NCBI RefSeq assembly: GCF_004328625.1
Contig: NZ_CP032229.1
Coordinates: 5,828,001-5,892,000, forward strand
Source of the DNA: Streptomyces seoulensis
Lineage (GTDB): Bacteria; Actinomycetota; Actinomycetes; Streptomycetales; Streptomycetaceae
Reading direction: 5' to 3'
Length of the DNA: 64,000 bases
Both the position numbers and the translations under genes were made by a program. Below, in pieces: positions 48,195 through 56,221 of this stretch. Each line of letters opens with the position of its first letter. Position 1 is the first letter of the stretch. The notes under the pieces are model-generated. The model saw only the letters and a program-made list of their open reading frames with translations, was not told the origin of the DNA and ran no database searches.

Positions 48195-49283
48195 ATGACT
48201 TTGAGGCAGCCGGCCAATGGCAATCTGTTCGGCGCGGGCGACAGACTGGGTGCCGAGGAGGTGGCCGTCTACCGATGGCTCGCCACGCACCGCCAGTTCG
48301 ACCCGTCCCGGATGGCCCAGGACCTGGGGCTCGACGAGGCGGCGCTGACGCGGACCGTCGACTCCCTCGTCCAACTGGGGCTGTTACAGCGCGACGCGGA
48401 GGACGACCGCGTCATGCGGGCGGTCGACCCGCATCTGGCCGCCGCCGTGGCCACCGCGCCGCTGGAGAGACTCATCCGCGAACAGCAGAACTCGCTGCGG
48501 GCCTTCCGTGACCAGCTGGCCCAGCTCTCCTCGCACTACGAGGAGGGGCTGCGCGGTGCTCCCGCCGCTCTCCAGACCATCCCCGCCCTGAGCGAGGTAC
48601 GGGTCGCCCTGGACCGGGCCGCTCAGCTCTGCCGAGAAGAGATGCTCACGGTCCAGCCGGGCGGCACCCGCGCTCCCGAGGTGCTTGAGGACGCCCTGGC
48701 CAGGGACAGCGAGGTGCTGGCCCGCGGGGTGCGGATACGCACCCTCTACCACCACACCGCGCGGTTCAACGGGCCCAGTCAGGCGTACGTGGCCATGGCG
48801 AGCGCCCTCGGTGCCGAATACCGCACGGCCCACCAGCTGTTCGGCCGGATGATCGTCTTCGACCGGGAGCTGGCGTTCCTGCCCGATCACACGGGGACGT
48901 GGGGCGCGGTCGTCATCCGCGAGCCCTCGGTCGTGCACTTCCTGTGCGACCTGTTCGAGCAGGCGTGGACGGAGGCGCAGCCCTTCTCCGACGCGGCCGC
49001 CGACGGACTGGAGGCCGTGGCCAAGGACTTGGACCGCACCATCCTGCGGCTTCTCGCCACGGGGCGGAAGGACGAGGCGATCGCGCGGCGCCTCGGCATG
49101 TCGCTGCGGACCACGCGCAAGCACATCGCGGACATCATGCAGACACTGGGCGCGGAGAGCCGCTTCCAGGCCGGCTTCGCGGTCGCCGAGCGCGGCCTGC
49201 TGGACGGCGACGGTGACGAGGGGGACCCGGACGCGCCGGAGAACGGCCCCGAGCGCCGGCCGTCACCGCCGGACCCCGTCTGA
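48195..49283 (+). CDS. LuxR-type regulator with N-terminal TrmB-like HTH
   Basis: 362 residues. The N-terminal region (about 15-75, AEEVAVYRWLATHRQFDPSRMAQDLGLDEAALTRTVDSLVQLGLLQRD) looks like a TrmB-type winged helix. The middle is a helical ligand or dimerisation region. The C-terminal LuxR/GerE helix-turn-helix (about 285-345) is RLLATGRKDEAIARRLGMSLRTTRKHIADIMQTLGAESRFQAG. Many streptomycete NRPS and lipopeptide loci carry a regulator of this build. It is at the left edge of the biosynthetic locus, convergent with a cupin-like gene 11 bases away. Confidence 0.85.
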   Translation: MTLRQPANGNLFGAGDRLGAEEVAVYRWLATHRQFDPSRMAQDLGLDEAALTRTVDSLVQLGLLQRDAEDDRVMRAVDPHLAAAVATAPLERLIREQQNSLRAFRDQLAQLSSHYEEGLRGAPAALQTIPALSEVRVALDRAAQLCREEMLTVQPGGTRAPEVLEDALARDSEVLARGVRIRTLYHHTARFNGPSQAYVAMASALGAEYRTAHQLFGRMIVFDRELAFLPDHTGTWGAVVIREPSVVHFLCDLFEQAWTEAQPFSDAAADGLEAVAKDLDRTILRLLATGRKDEAIARRLGMSLRTTRKHIADIMQTLGAESRFQAGFAVAERGLLDGDGDEGDPDAPENGPERRPSPPDPV

Positions 49284-49294
49284 GCCAGGTCGGG

Positions 49295-49855
49295 TCAGGC
49301 CGCTTCGCCCAGGGCGAGTTCGAGCAGGACCGTCGGGGTGTGGACGTCCAGCAGCTCGTAGGCGTGGTCGCGGGGCACGAAGAGTGTCCCGCCCGCGCGC
49401 AGGCGCAGGTCCACGGTGTCGTGCGGCCGGGCGTCGTGAGCCCCGGTCTCCCGGGTGAGTTTGCAGCGGCACGCACCTTCGAGCACCGTCAGGATGCGTT
49501 CGACGGCTCCCGACGGCTGCCGGCCGCCGACCGACATGGAGCGCAGGAACCAGTAGGAGGGGCGGACCCGCAGGCCCAGCCGTTCGCCGAGCGCCGAGGA
49601 AAGTAACTCCGCCTCGGGAGTCGGGACGCCGGGCCGTTCCGGGTGTTCGACGGTGGCGCCCGCCGGGAGACCGCCGGCCCGCCGCCATCCCGCACGCGGG
49701 TAGGCGGGCCGTGAGATGCGCAGCAGCTCGGGCAGCGTGTTGAAGTCCTCGGGCCACAGCAGCGCCGGTCCCTTGTCCCCGTGCGTGGCGACGCACAGCG
49801 CCAGCTCCTCGACGAAGGACTCCAGCGGCCTCTCCAGCCGTATGGGCTCACGCAC
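49295..49855 (-). CDS. Cupin-like hypothetical protein
   Basis: 186 residues from a GTG with GGAGAG 5 bases upstream. The C-terminal half shows a beta-rich cupin pattern (ERILTVLEGACRCKLTRE, HDTVDLRLRAGGTLFVPRDHAYELLDVHTPTVLLELALG), with His at the usual second-motif position. The N-terminal half (FVEELALCVATHGDKGPALLW) is unassigned. It could be a small oxygenase or a sensor in the biosynthetic locus; no metal site is certain. Confidence 0.5.
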   Translation of the reverse strand: MREPIRLERPLESFVEELALCVATHGDKGPALLWPEDFNTLPELLRISRPAYPRAGWRRAGGLPAGATVEHPERPGVPTPEAELLSSALGERLGLRVRPSYWFLRSMSVGGRQPSGAVERILTVLEGACRCKLTRETGAHDARPHDTVDLRLRAGGTLFVPRDHAYELLDVHTPTVLLELALGEAA

Positions 49856-49990
49856 AGCTCTCCGATCTCGCAACGGCCCGCCCCCGTGGCAGGGGCCGGC
49901 GGGCACCGTCGAGTCGGTGTTCTTCGCGCACTTTTCACCGGTTGACAGGTGTCCCGGCAATCTCCGACGGCGGTGTGAGAGGCATTGTGT

Positions 49991-50008
49991 CGTTCGCTGA
50001 GCCGAACG
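49991..50008. promoter_or_regulatory. Palindrome CGTTCG-N6-CGAACG upstream of the cupin-like gene
   Basis: Perfect 6-bp inverted arms with a 6-base centre, in the 281-base gap between the small LuxR gene and the cupin-like gene. Size and symmetry fit a dimeric regulator site; no known consensus matched. Confidence 0.35.
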
Positions 50009-50136
50009 AATAGTCACGTGTTCCCAGTACACGCGACGTGCCACCCGTCGGGGACGACGGCCGGCCGTGACCGTCGGCGTCGGACGCCGGTGGCCACGGC
50101 CGGTACGGCTGCGGGCTGGTTCGGGGGCTGCTTCCG

Positions 50137-50397
50137 TCAACCGCCTGTGGCGGCGGCCTTCTTGTCCCTCGCCTCGGACACGGCTATCGCCAGCCGCAGC
50201 AACTGGACCCTGTTCGGGGAACCCGTCTTCCCCCGAATTCGGCGCAGGTAGGTGTCGACGGTGTGCGGACTCAGTCGCATGCGGCGCGCGATGGACGCGT
50301 GGGTGAGGCCGTCGGCGAGGTGGGTCAGCACCTCGCACTCGCGCGCGCTCAACGCCGGTCCGCTCTGCGCCGGGAGACCGGGCCGGTCGGTTCTCAT
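50137..50397 (-). CDS. Small stand-alone LuxR-type HTH protein
   Basis: 86 residues that are almost only a LuxR/GerE helix-turn-helix: LSARECEVLTHLADGLTHASIARRMRLSPHTVDTYLRRIRGKTGSPNRVQLLRLAIAVSE. There is no receiver or ligand-binding domain. Its ATG overlaps the stop codon of the upstream repeat-peptide gene (ATGA), so it is translationally coupled to a secreted protein. It could act by itself or compete with larger LuxR proteins for operators. Confidence 0.85.
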   Translation of the reverse strand: MRTDRPGLPAQSGPALSARECEVLTHLADGLTHASIARRMRLSPHTVDTYLRRIRGKTGSPNRVQLLRLAIAVSEARDKKAAATGG

Positions 50398-50738
50398 ATG
50401 GCCCGGGGCGCCGCCGTACGGACCACGGACTCCGCCGGGCCCGAGGGGGTGATCCAGCGGCCCCAGCCGCTGTCCCCGGACGTCGTGACGGTGTGGGACC
50501 CGGCGAGGGAGACCGGCGGCTTCGTGCTGCCCCAGCCGCTGTCGTGGGACGGGGTGACGGTGTGCGACCCGGCCAGGGAGACCGGGGGCTTCGTGCTGCC
50601 CCAGCCGCTGTCCTGCGGGACGGTGTCGGCGACGACCGCGGAGTGACGTACGGACACCGAGGTCTCCGCGCCGGATACGGCGCCGAGAGCGAGCAGCGCG
50701 ACGGCGATCACTGTGGTGACGGGGCGGCTGGCTATCAC
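50394..50738 (-). CDS. Secreted protein with tandem DSGWG repeats (possible peptide precursor)
   Basis: 114 residues from a GTG with AGGAG 7 bases upstream. The N-terminus (ASRPVTTVIAVALLALGAVSGA) is a signal peptide or single helix. From residue 43 there are two near-identical 23-residue units (43-65 and 66-88), each beginning DSGWGSTKPPVSLAGSHTVT, and a third DSGWG start at 89 followed by a different tail. No cysteine, enzyme motif or known RiPP leader is present. It overlaps the small LuxR gene by 4 bases and lies inside the NRPS/PKS locus. The repeats suggest a multi-copy peptide precursor or a repetitive surface protein; I know no characterised relative. Confidence 0.7.
   Translation of the reverse strand: MIASRPVTTVIAVALLALGAVSGAETSVSVRHSAVVADTVPQDSGWGSTKPPVSLAGSHTVTPSHDSGWGSTKPPVSLAGSHTVTTSGDSGWGRWITPSGPAESVVRTAAPRAI
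50475..50612 (-). repeat. Two 69-bp tandem coding repeats
   Basis: Units 50544-50612 and 50475-50543 encode the two 23-residue repeats and are nearly identical at DNA level; a third partial copy starts at 50474. Near-identity suggests recent duplication or gene conversion. Confidence 0.85.
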
Positions 50739-50946
50739 TTTACGCTCCTGTGATTTCGCGGGAGAAGCGGCGTTTCCGGGGTGGAATCTCCGCTGTCACC
50801 AGAGTTCTCCAGCGGACGTGGCGGCGGCCATGGGAACCGGTGCTCATCAACTTGCCCGGCAACAACAACGAACGGGTGGCAAAGCGGGCCAAGCCATGCC
50901 AAAACAGGGTGAATGACCTGTTGGTGTCTAAGGCCGGGCCGGCGTT

Positions 50947-52452
50947 CTACGGGAGCGGCCGGGCGGAACCGGTGCGGCCCGCGCGAGCCAGCTCCTCCAG
51001 CCGGCTCCGGTCCAGCTTCCCGCTGAGGGTGAGCGGCAGACCTTGCAGCGCCACGAACCTGGCGGGCACCATGTGGCTCGGCAGGAAGGTGGTCATCTGG
51101 GCGGACAGACTCTTCGCGAGGTCGTCACCGGCGCCCTCCCGGGGGACGAAGCAGGCGACCAGCATGGGTTCTCCGCGCGGGCTCGGCACCACCACCACGG
51201 CGCCTTCGGCCACTTCGCGGCAGGCGAGCAGACGGCTCTCGATCTCGCCCGGCTCGACACGCATCCCGCGCACCTTCACCTGGCGGTCGGCCCGGCCGAG
51301 ACAGCGCAGGGTGCCGTCGGCCTCCCGCACGGCGAGGTCGCCGGTGCGGTACCACGTCCTGCCGTCGGCGGCGCGCACGAAGGCGCGCCCGGTCAGCTCG
51401 GGCCGCCCGAGGTAGCCCTCCGCTATGCCCCCGGACAGCCAGATCTCCCCGCTCTCCCCGTCGGCCACGGGCCGACCCTCGGCGCGGAGTTCGACATCGA
51501 CGTGCGGAAGGGCGTGGCCGATGGGGGTGCCCGCGGTGTCCCGCCGGGCCAGCACCGGCGGGGTCAGCTCCTGCCATGTCGCGTAGACCGTGCCCTCCGT
51601 CGGGCCGTACAGATTGTGGTACGTGGCGTCGGGGGAGAGGCCCAGGTCCATCCAGCGGGACACCGCAGCCGGCTCCACCGGTTCGCCCGCGAGCAGCACC
51701 CGGCGCAGGCGGGGGAAGGAGGCGCCGGTCCGCTCGGCGGCGTCGAGCAGGTAGCGGAAGACGGTCGGCACCTGGCTCAGGACCGTCGCGCCCTCCTCGG
51801 CCAGCAGACCGGCGAGGCGACGTGGTTCCCGCAGTGCCCGCTCGGGCACCGCCAGTAGCCGGGCGCCGGTCACCAGCGGGGCCCACGACTCGGCCAGACT
51901 GACGTCGAAACAGGGCGACGTGGACTGGGCCCAGACCTCGTCGGCGCCGAACGCGAAGGACGACACGAACCCTTCGAGGAAGGCGGCCAGGCTCGCGTGC
52001 GACACCACGACGCCCTTGGGGCGGCCCGTGGAACCCGAGGTGTGGATGACGTACGCGGTGCCGTCCGGAGCCCGCACCGCCGGTCTGTCCGTCGCCGGGG
52101 ACTCGGTGAGGACGAACCCCTCCCCGGGGCCGGACTCCACGACCAGCCGGGCCCCGGCGTCGGCGAGCACGAACTCCTGGCGCTCCCGCGGATAGGAGGG
52201 GTCGACCGGCACGTAACCGCAGCCGTGCTGCCAGATGCCCAGGACGGCGGCGTAGACGCGCCATCCGCGCGGCATGCGCATCCCCACCAGCTCGCCCGGC
52301 CGCACCCCCGCCCCGGCCAGCAGGTGCCGTACCGTCTCCGCCGCCGCTCCCAGCTCCGCGTACGTCACCTCGCGGGAGGAGTCCGTGACGGCGACTCTCC
52401 CGGGATGGCCGGCGATGCTCTTCGCGACCTGTACCTCGACCCGGTCACCCAT
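50947..52452 (-). CDS. Stand-alone NRPS adenylation-domain protein
   Basis: 501 residues with all adenylation core motifs: TYAELG, YVIHTSGSTGRPKGVVVSH (A3), FDVSLAESWAPL (A4, with the conserved substrate-anchoring Asp), NLYGPTEGTVYATW (A5), GEIWLSGGIAEGYLGRPELT, YRTGDLAVR (A7), GRADRQVKVRGMRVEPGEIE (A8) and the A10 lysine in LSGKLDR. There is no carrier-protein domain, so it must load an amino acid onto a T domain in another protein. The substrate is not predictable with confidence. It has its own promoter with an upstream 11-bp-periodic repeat, probably the SARP target. Confidence 0.88.
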   Translation of the reverse strand: MGDRVEVQVAKSIAGHPGRVAVTDSSREVTYAELGAAAETVRHLLAGAGVRPGELVGMRMPRGWRVYAAVLGIWQHGCGYVPVDPSYPRERQEFVLADAGARLVVESGPGEGFVLTESPATDRPAVRAPDGTAYVIHTSGSTGRPKGVVVSHASLAAFLEGFVSSFAFGADEVWAQSTSPCFDVSLAESWAPLVTGARLLAVPERALREPRRLAGLLAEEGATVLSQVPTVFRYLLDAAERTGASFPRLRRVLLAGEPVEPAAVSRWMDLGLSPDATYHNLYGPTEGTVYATWQELTPPVLARRDTAGTPIGHALPHVDVELRAEGRPVADGESGEIWLSGGIAEGYLGRPELTGRAFVRAADGRTWYRTGDLAVREADGTLRCLGRADRQVKVRGMRVEPGEIESRLLACREVAEGAVVVVPSPRGEPMLVACFVPREGAGDDLAKSLSAQMTTFLPSHMVPARFVALQGLPLTLSGKLDRSRLEELARAGRTGSARPLP

Positions 52453-52511
52453 GGTGCCCAACCGCCCTTCCCGCGTGTGGCATTCGCGGTGCGCCAGGCA
52501 CCGTCGGCGGG

Positions 52512-52540
52512 ACGCTAACGATCGCCCCGGGGCCGGTCAA
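52512..52540 (-). promoter_or_regulatory. Promoter of the adenylation-domain gene
   Basis: On the minus strand -35 TTGACC (52540-52535), a 17-bp spacer and -10 TAGCGT (52517-52512). Transcription would start near 52505, about 50 bases before the ATG at 52452. Confidence 0.65.
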
Positions 52541-52552
52541 CGCGTTCCGGAG

Positions 52553-52581
52553 CGGTTGCGGGACGGTGCCCGGACGGTTGC
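52553..52581 (-). promoter_or_regulatory. Probable SARP-binding heptamer repeats
   Basis: CGGTTGC, CGGTGCC and CGGTTGC start at 52553, 52564 and 52575, exactly 11 bp apart (7-mers with 4-bp spacers); GCAACCG/GGCACCG on the minus strand. They lie 12 bases upstream of the -35 element. Direct repeats in one-helical-turn register next to the -35 region are the standard SARP operator. Confidence 0.65.
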
Positions 52582-52955
52582 GCGGGTGAGCCGGGGGCCC
52601 TTCTCGTCCCTCGGAACAGCGGAATGCCGGCCGGTGTCGGCCCGGGGTACCCGGCCGTGGGTGAGCGGGTTGGCACCGCACGGAGTGGTGCCGGAACCGG
52701 AAGAGAACCCGCGCCACACCCGGACGCCCTTCACCGGGCCCTGATGTGTGGGACGGCGGCGCCGAGATTCCGCTCGCAATACGGCAGTTGCGCCGGTTCG
52801 GGGTTTTCGTGCCCCCGTTACGTTGCTGCCGTGCAGGTCGGTGAGGCGGGTCCGCGATTGTCCGTGCCGTACACCGTGCCGATCGTGGAGGACGAGCACA
52901 GCCGCACGCCCCACGGCGACGCCCGCCGGGGACGCAGCAGAAGCCGGAGACCTCC

Positions 52956-54923
52956 ATGCCCCAGCGCGCCCTTCCGCAGCCCGAACCCGGTACCGGCCCG
53001 ACGGCCGAGGGGGGTCCGGTCTTCAAGGTGCTCGGTCCCCTGGAGGTGTGGAACGGAGAGTGCCGGATCGACCCGGGAGGCGCCCGGCAGCGCCACATCC
53101 TGGCCACACTGCTGATCTATGCCGACAAGGTGGTTCCGGTGCCCCGGCTGATACGCGCCGTCTGGGACGAGGACGCGCCGGGCACGGCCGGCAACCAGGT
53201 CCGCAAGATGATCTGGAACCTGCGCCGCAGGCTGCCCGACTCGGTGCGCATTCTCACCGAACCGCCCGGCTACCGGCTCGTGGTGCGTGAGGGCCAGCTC
53301 GACTCCCGCACCTTCGAGACCCTGTTGCACCGTGCCGGGGCCGCGGCCGCCGAGGAGCGGGGCGAGGAGGCCGTCGCCCATCTCTCCCGCGCCCTGGGAC
53401 TGTGGCGGGGGCAGGCGCTGAGCGGTCTGAGCGGTGCCGTGGTCGGCTCCGGGGGCCGTGACCTCGACGAACGCCGCCTCGTCGCCGTCGAGCGGCTGAC
53501 CGACCTGCGGCTGCTGCGCGGGGAGGCGCGGGCCCTGGTCCCCGACCTGTACTCACTGGTCGCCGCCCACCCGCTGCACGAGGGGCTGCGGGAACGGCTC
53601 ATGCTCGCCCTCTACCGGATCGGCCGACGCGCGGACGCCCTGACGGTGATGGCCCAGGGCCGCGCCGAACTGGCGGAACTGGGCATCGAGCCCGGTACCG
53701 GCCTCTGCCGCCTCCAGGAACGCATCCTGAACGACGACCCGGGACTCACCCTGCCCGAGCCCGAATCGCCCGCACCGGAGCCCACCGCACCACAGCCGCC
53801 CCCACTCGCCGGGGACGCACCCCGGGAGGCGCCGGAAGCCCGAGGGCAGGACGCCGGCAGCCTGCCCTACGACCTGGTGGACTTCACCGGACGCCGCACC
53901 GAACTCGACGCCCTGCTCGCCCTCGGGGCCGGGGTCACCGACCGGACGCCGGCCATCGTGACCCTCACCGGCATGCCCGGCGTGGGCAAGACCGCCCTCG
54001 CCGTGCACGCCGCCCACCGCATGGCCGCCGCCTTCCCGGACGGCCGCCTCTACCTGGACCTCCAGGGCCTCACTCCGCACAGCGCGCCACCCACCCTCGC
54101 GGAGGCCCTGCGGCATCTGCTGCTCACCCTGGGCACCCCCGCCGTGGAGATCCCCGACGACCTCGACGGACGGCTGATCGCCTGGCGGCGGGCCGTGGCC
54201 GGACGGCGCGTGCTGATGATCCTGGACGGCGTGGTGGACACGGCGTCCGTACGACCGCTGCTGCCCGGAACCGGCGGCTGTCTGGTGATGGTGACCAGCC
54301 GCACCGTCATCGGCACCCTGGACGGTGCCGTTCCGCTCCATCTGGCCCCGCTGTCCGAGGACGAGGCGGTCGGCCTCCTCGGCAGCATCATCGGCACCCA
54401 CCGGATCGAGGACACCGCGCAGGCCCGCGAACTGGCCGCCGTGTGCGGGCGGTTGCCGCTGGCGCTGCGGATCATGGGCACCCGGCTCAACACCCGGCGT
54501 ACCTGGAGCCTCGGTCACGCCGTGCGACGGATGCGCCGTCACGACCTGCGGCTGCGGGAGCTCACCCTCGCCGACCGCAGCGTGGCCGCCGGTATCGGCC
54601 AGTGCTACCAGCGGCTGAGCCCCGCTCAGCAACGCATGCTGCTCGCCCTGCGCACGGCACCAGCCGGCGGCCTCGACGAACGCACCGCCGCCCAGCTGGC
54701 GGGCGTCGGCCCCGCGGAGGCCGAGGACGCCCTCGAAGGACTCGTGGACGCCGGTCTGCTGCTGCCTCTTCCCCGGCCCGGCGGTTACGCCCTGCCCGAA
54801 CTGGTCCGCAGTTTCGCGGTCCAGGAGGCCGCCGCGCCGAGTACCCGCCCCGCGCCGGTCCCGCTCCGGGCCCCGGCCGGGGGCGGGCCGCGCGAACACC
54901 CGCGCCAGGTGGTCGAGGTCTGA
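52956..54923 (+). CDS. SARP-family pathway activator with NB-ARC domain
   Basis: 655 residues, an AfsR-like SARP. The N-terminal OmpR-type winged helix (about 20-110: FKVLGPLEVWNGECRIDPGGARQRHILATLLI, RLIRAVWDEDAPGTAGNQVRKMIWNLRRRL) is followed by the bacterial transcriptional activation domain (about 115-260). After a Pro-rich linker comes an NB-ARC/STAND ATPase with Walker A GMPGVGKTAL (about residue 338), MILDGV and GRLPLALR; a short helical tail ends it. SARPs activate biosynthetic genes from 11-bp-periodic repeats; such repeats lie upstream of the divergent adenylation gene. GGAG precedes the ATG. Confidence 0.9.
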   Translation: MPQRALPQPEPGTGPTAEGGPVFKVLGPLEVWNGECRIDPGGARQRHILATLLIYADKVVPVPRLIRAVWDEDAPGTAGNQVRKMIWNLRRRLPDSVRILTEPPGYRLVVREGQLDSRTFETLLHRAGAAAAEERGEEAVAHLSRALGLWRGQALSGLSGAVVGSGGRDLDERRLVAVERLTDLRLLRGEARALVPDLYSLVAAHPLHEGLRERLMLALYRIGRRADALTVMAQGRAELAELGIEPGTGLCRLQERILNDDPGLTLPEPESPAPEPTAPQPPPLAGDAPREAPEARGQDAGSLPYDLVDFTGRRTELDALLALGAGVTDRTPAIVTLTGMPGVGKTALAVHAAHRMAAAFPDGRLYLDLQGLTPHSAPPTLAEALRHLLLTLGTPAVEIPDDLDGRLIAWRRAVAGRRVLMILDGVVDTASVRPLLPGTGGCLVMVTSRTVIGTLDGAVPLHLAPLSEDEAVGLLGSIIGTHRIEDTAQARELAAVCGRLPLALRIMGTRLNTRRTWSLGHAVRRMRRHDLRLRELTLADRSVAAGIGQCYQRLSPAQQRMLLALRTAPAGGLDERTAAQLAGVGPAEAEDALEGLVDAGLLLPLPRPGGYALPELVRSFAVQEAAAPSTRPAPVPLRAPAGGGPREHPRQVVEV

Positions 54924-54964
54924 GACACCGGCCCGCCGTACCGGGAACCGGGCGTGACAGCCTC

Positions 54965-56221
54965 TCAGCGCCCGGCCGCCTCCAGGCCGTGCACGGAGTT
55001 CGCCCGGGGCAGCGCGGTGCGCAGCGGCAACAGCAGCGCGCACGCCGCCGCCATGCCGAGCGCCCCGACCAGCAGCGCCGCCGGGGCACCGGCGCGGTGG
55101 CCCAGCCAGCCGCCGGCCAGACCACCCAGCGGAGCCACGCCCAGCACGACCGTACGGACGGAGGCATTGACCCGGCCGTACAGCTCCGGCGGCGTCAGCG
55201 TCGTGCGCAGGGCCCGCTGAGTGACGTTGAAGACGATGACGAGGGCACTGGTCACGAAATGGGAGACCGCCACCAGCACCGGTGCCACCGCAGCGGGCAC
55301 CAGGACCGCGACGGGCACCGCGAGCCCCGCCGCCCCGGCCAGCGCAAGCGACCCGCCCAGGGTCGCCCCCGTCCCCAGCCGGCGGGCCACGCCGCTCGCG
55401 ACCAGCGCTCCCGCGCAGGCTCCCGCGCCGGAGGCCGCGAACACCGCCCCGACCCAGGACCCCGGCAGCGCCAGGGACCGCGTCAGGAACACGAGCAGGG
55501 GTGGCTCGCCCACGAACAGGAAGAGGTTGAACGCCGTGGTGGCCAGCGTCACCGCCCGCAACGGACGGCTGGCGACGACGACGGCCGCCCCCAGCCGCAT
55601 CTCCCGCCACATCGGCGCCCGTGGCCCACCCGGCTCCCACGCCGCTCCCGTCTCGGGCAGGCGCCAGGTGAACAGGGCGGAGAGCACGTACGCCCCCGCG
55701 TTGCACAGCAGCGCCACCGGACCGGTGAGCAGCTGTACGGCCGCTCCACCCGCCGAGGTGCCCGCGATCGTCGCCCCCGAAGCGGTGAGCTCGAACCGGG
55801 CGTTGGCGCGCACCAGGTCCCCGGCCGGGACCAGCGTGGGCAGCAGGGCGCCGTATCCGACGTCGGACACCGCGCCCCCGGCCCCGATGAGCAGGGCCAG
55901 GACCGCCAGCAGGGGCACGGTCAGGACACGGCACACCGCGGCGGCCGGCACCGCCAGCAGCAGCACGGCCCGGACGAGGTCGGCGACGACGAGCAGCCGC
56001 CGACGGGAGTGGCGGTCCGCCCAGACGCCCGCGAACGGGCTCACCACCAGGTGCGGGAGCGTGCCCGCCGCGCTCAGCAGCCCCAGCCGCAGCGCGTCGG
56101 CGTGCAGGGTCACCGCGCCGACCAGCGGCAGAGCCACCACGCTGACGTTGGCCCCGAACTGGGAGAAGCCCTGCGCCACCCACAGGTCCCGGAACGCCGG
56201 ACCCCGCACCGGCCGGCTCAT
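54965..56221 (-). CDS. MFS transporter, probable product exporter
   Basis: 418 residues with about 12 hydrophobic helices and the MFS loop signature in VSPFAGVWADRHSRRRLLVVAD between helices 2 and 3. Similarity in form is to the MFS_3/enterobactin exporter (EntS)-like group. Its ATG overlaps the NRPS stop codon (ATGA), so it is translated with the NRPS and is the likely exporter of the product or a self-resistance pump. It converges with the SARP gene. Confidence 0.88.
   Translation of the reverse strand: MSRPVRGPAFRDLWVAQGFSQFGANVSVVALPLVGAVTLHADALRLGLLSAAGTLPHLVVSPFAGVWADRHSRRRLLVVADLVRAVLLLAVPAAAVCRVLTVPLLAVLALLIGAGGAVSDVGYGALLPTLVPAGDLVRANARFELTASGATIAGTSAGGAAVQLLTGPVALLCNAGAYVLSALFTWRLPETGAAWEPGGPRAPMWREMRLGAAVVVASRPLRAVTLATTAFNLFLFVGEPPLLVFLTRSLALPGSWVGAVFAASGAGACAGALVASGVARRLGTGATLGGSLALAGAAGLAVPVAVLVPAAVAPVLVAVSHFVTSALVIVFNVTQRALRTTLTPPELYGRVNASVRTVVLGVAPLGGLAGGWLGHRAGAPAALLVGALGMAAACALLLPLRTALPRANSVHGLEAAGR

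Noticed and set aside
50878..50905. GCAAAG/GCCAAG/GCCAAA series upstream of the repeat-peptide gene as a second SARP array
   Set aside because: The spacing is 9 and 10 bp, not the regular 11 bp needed for SARP binding.
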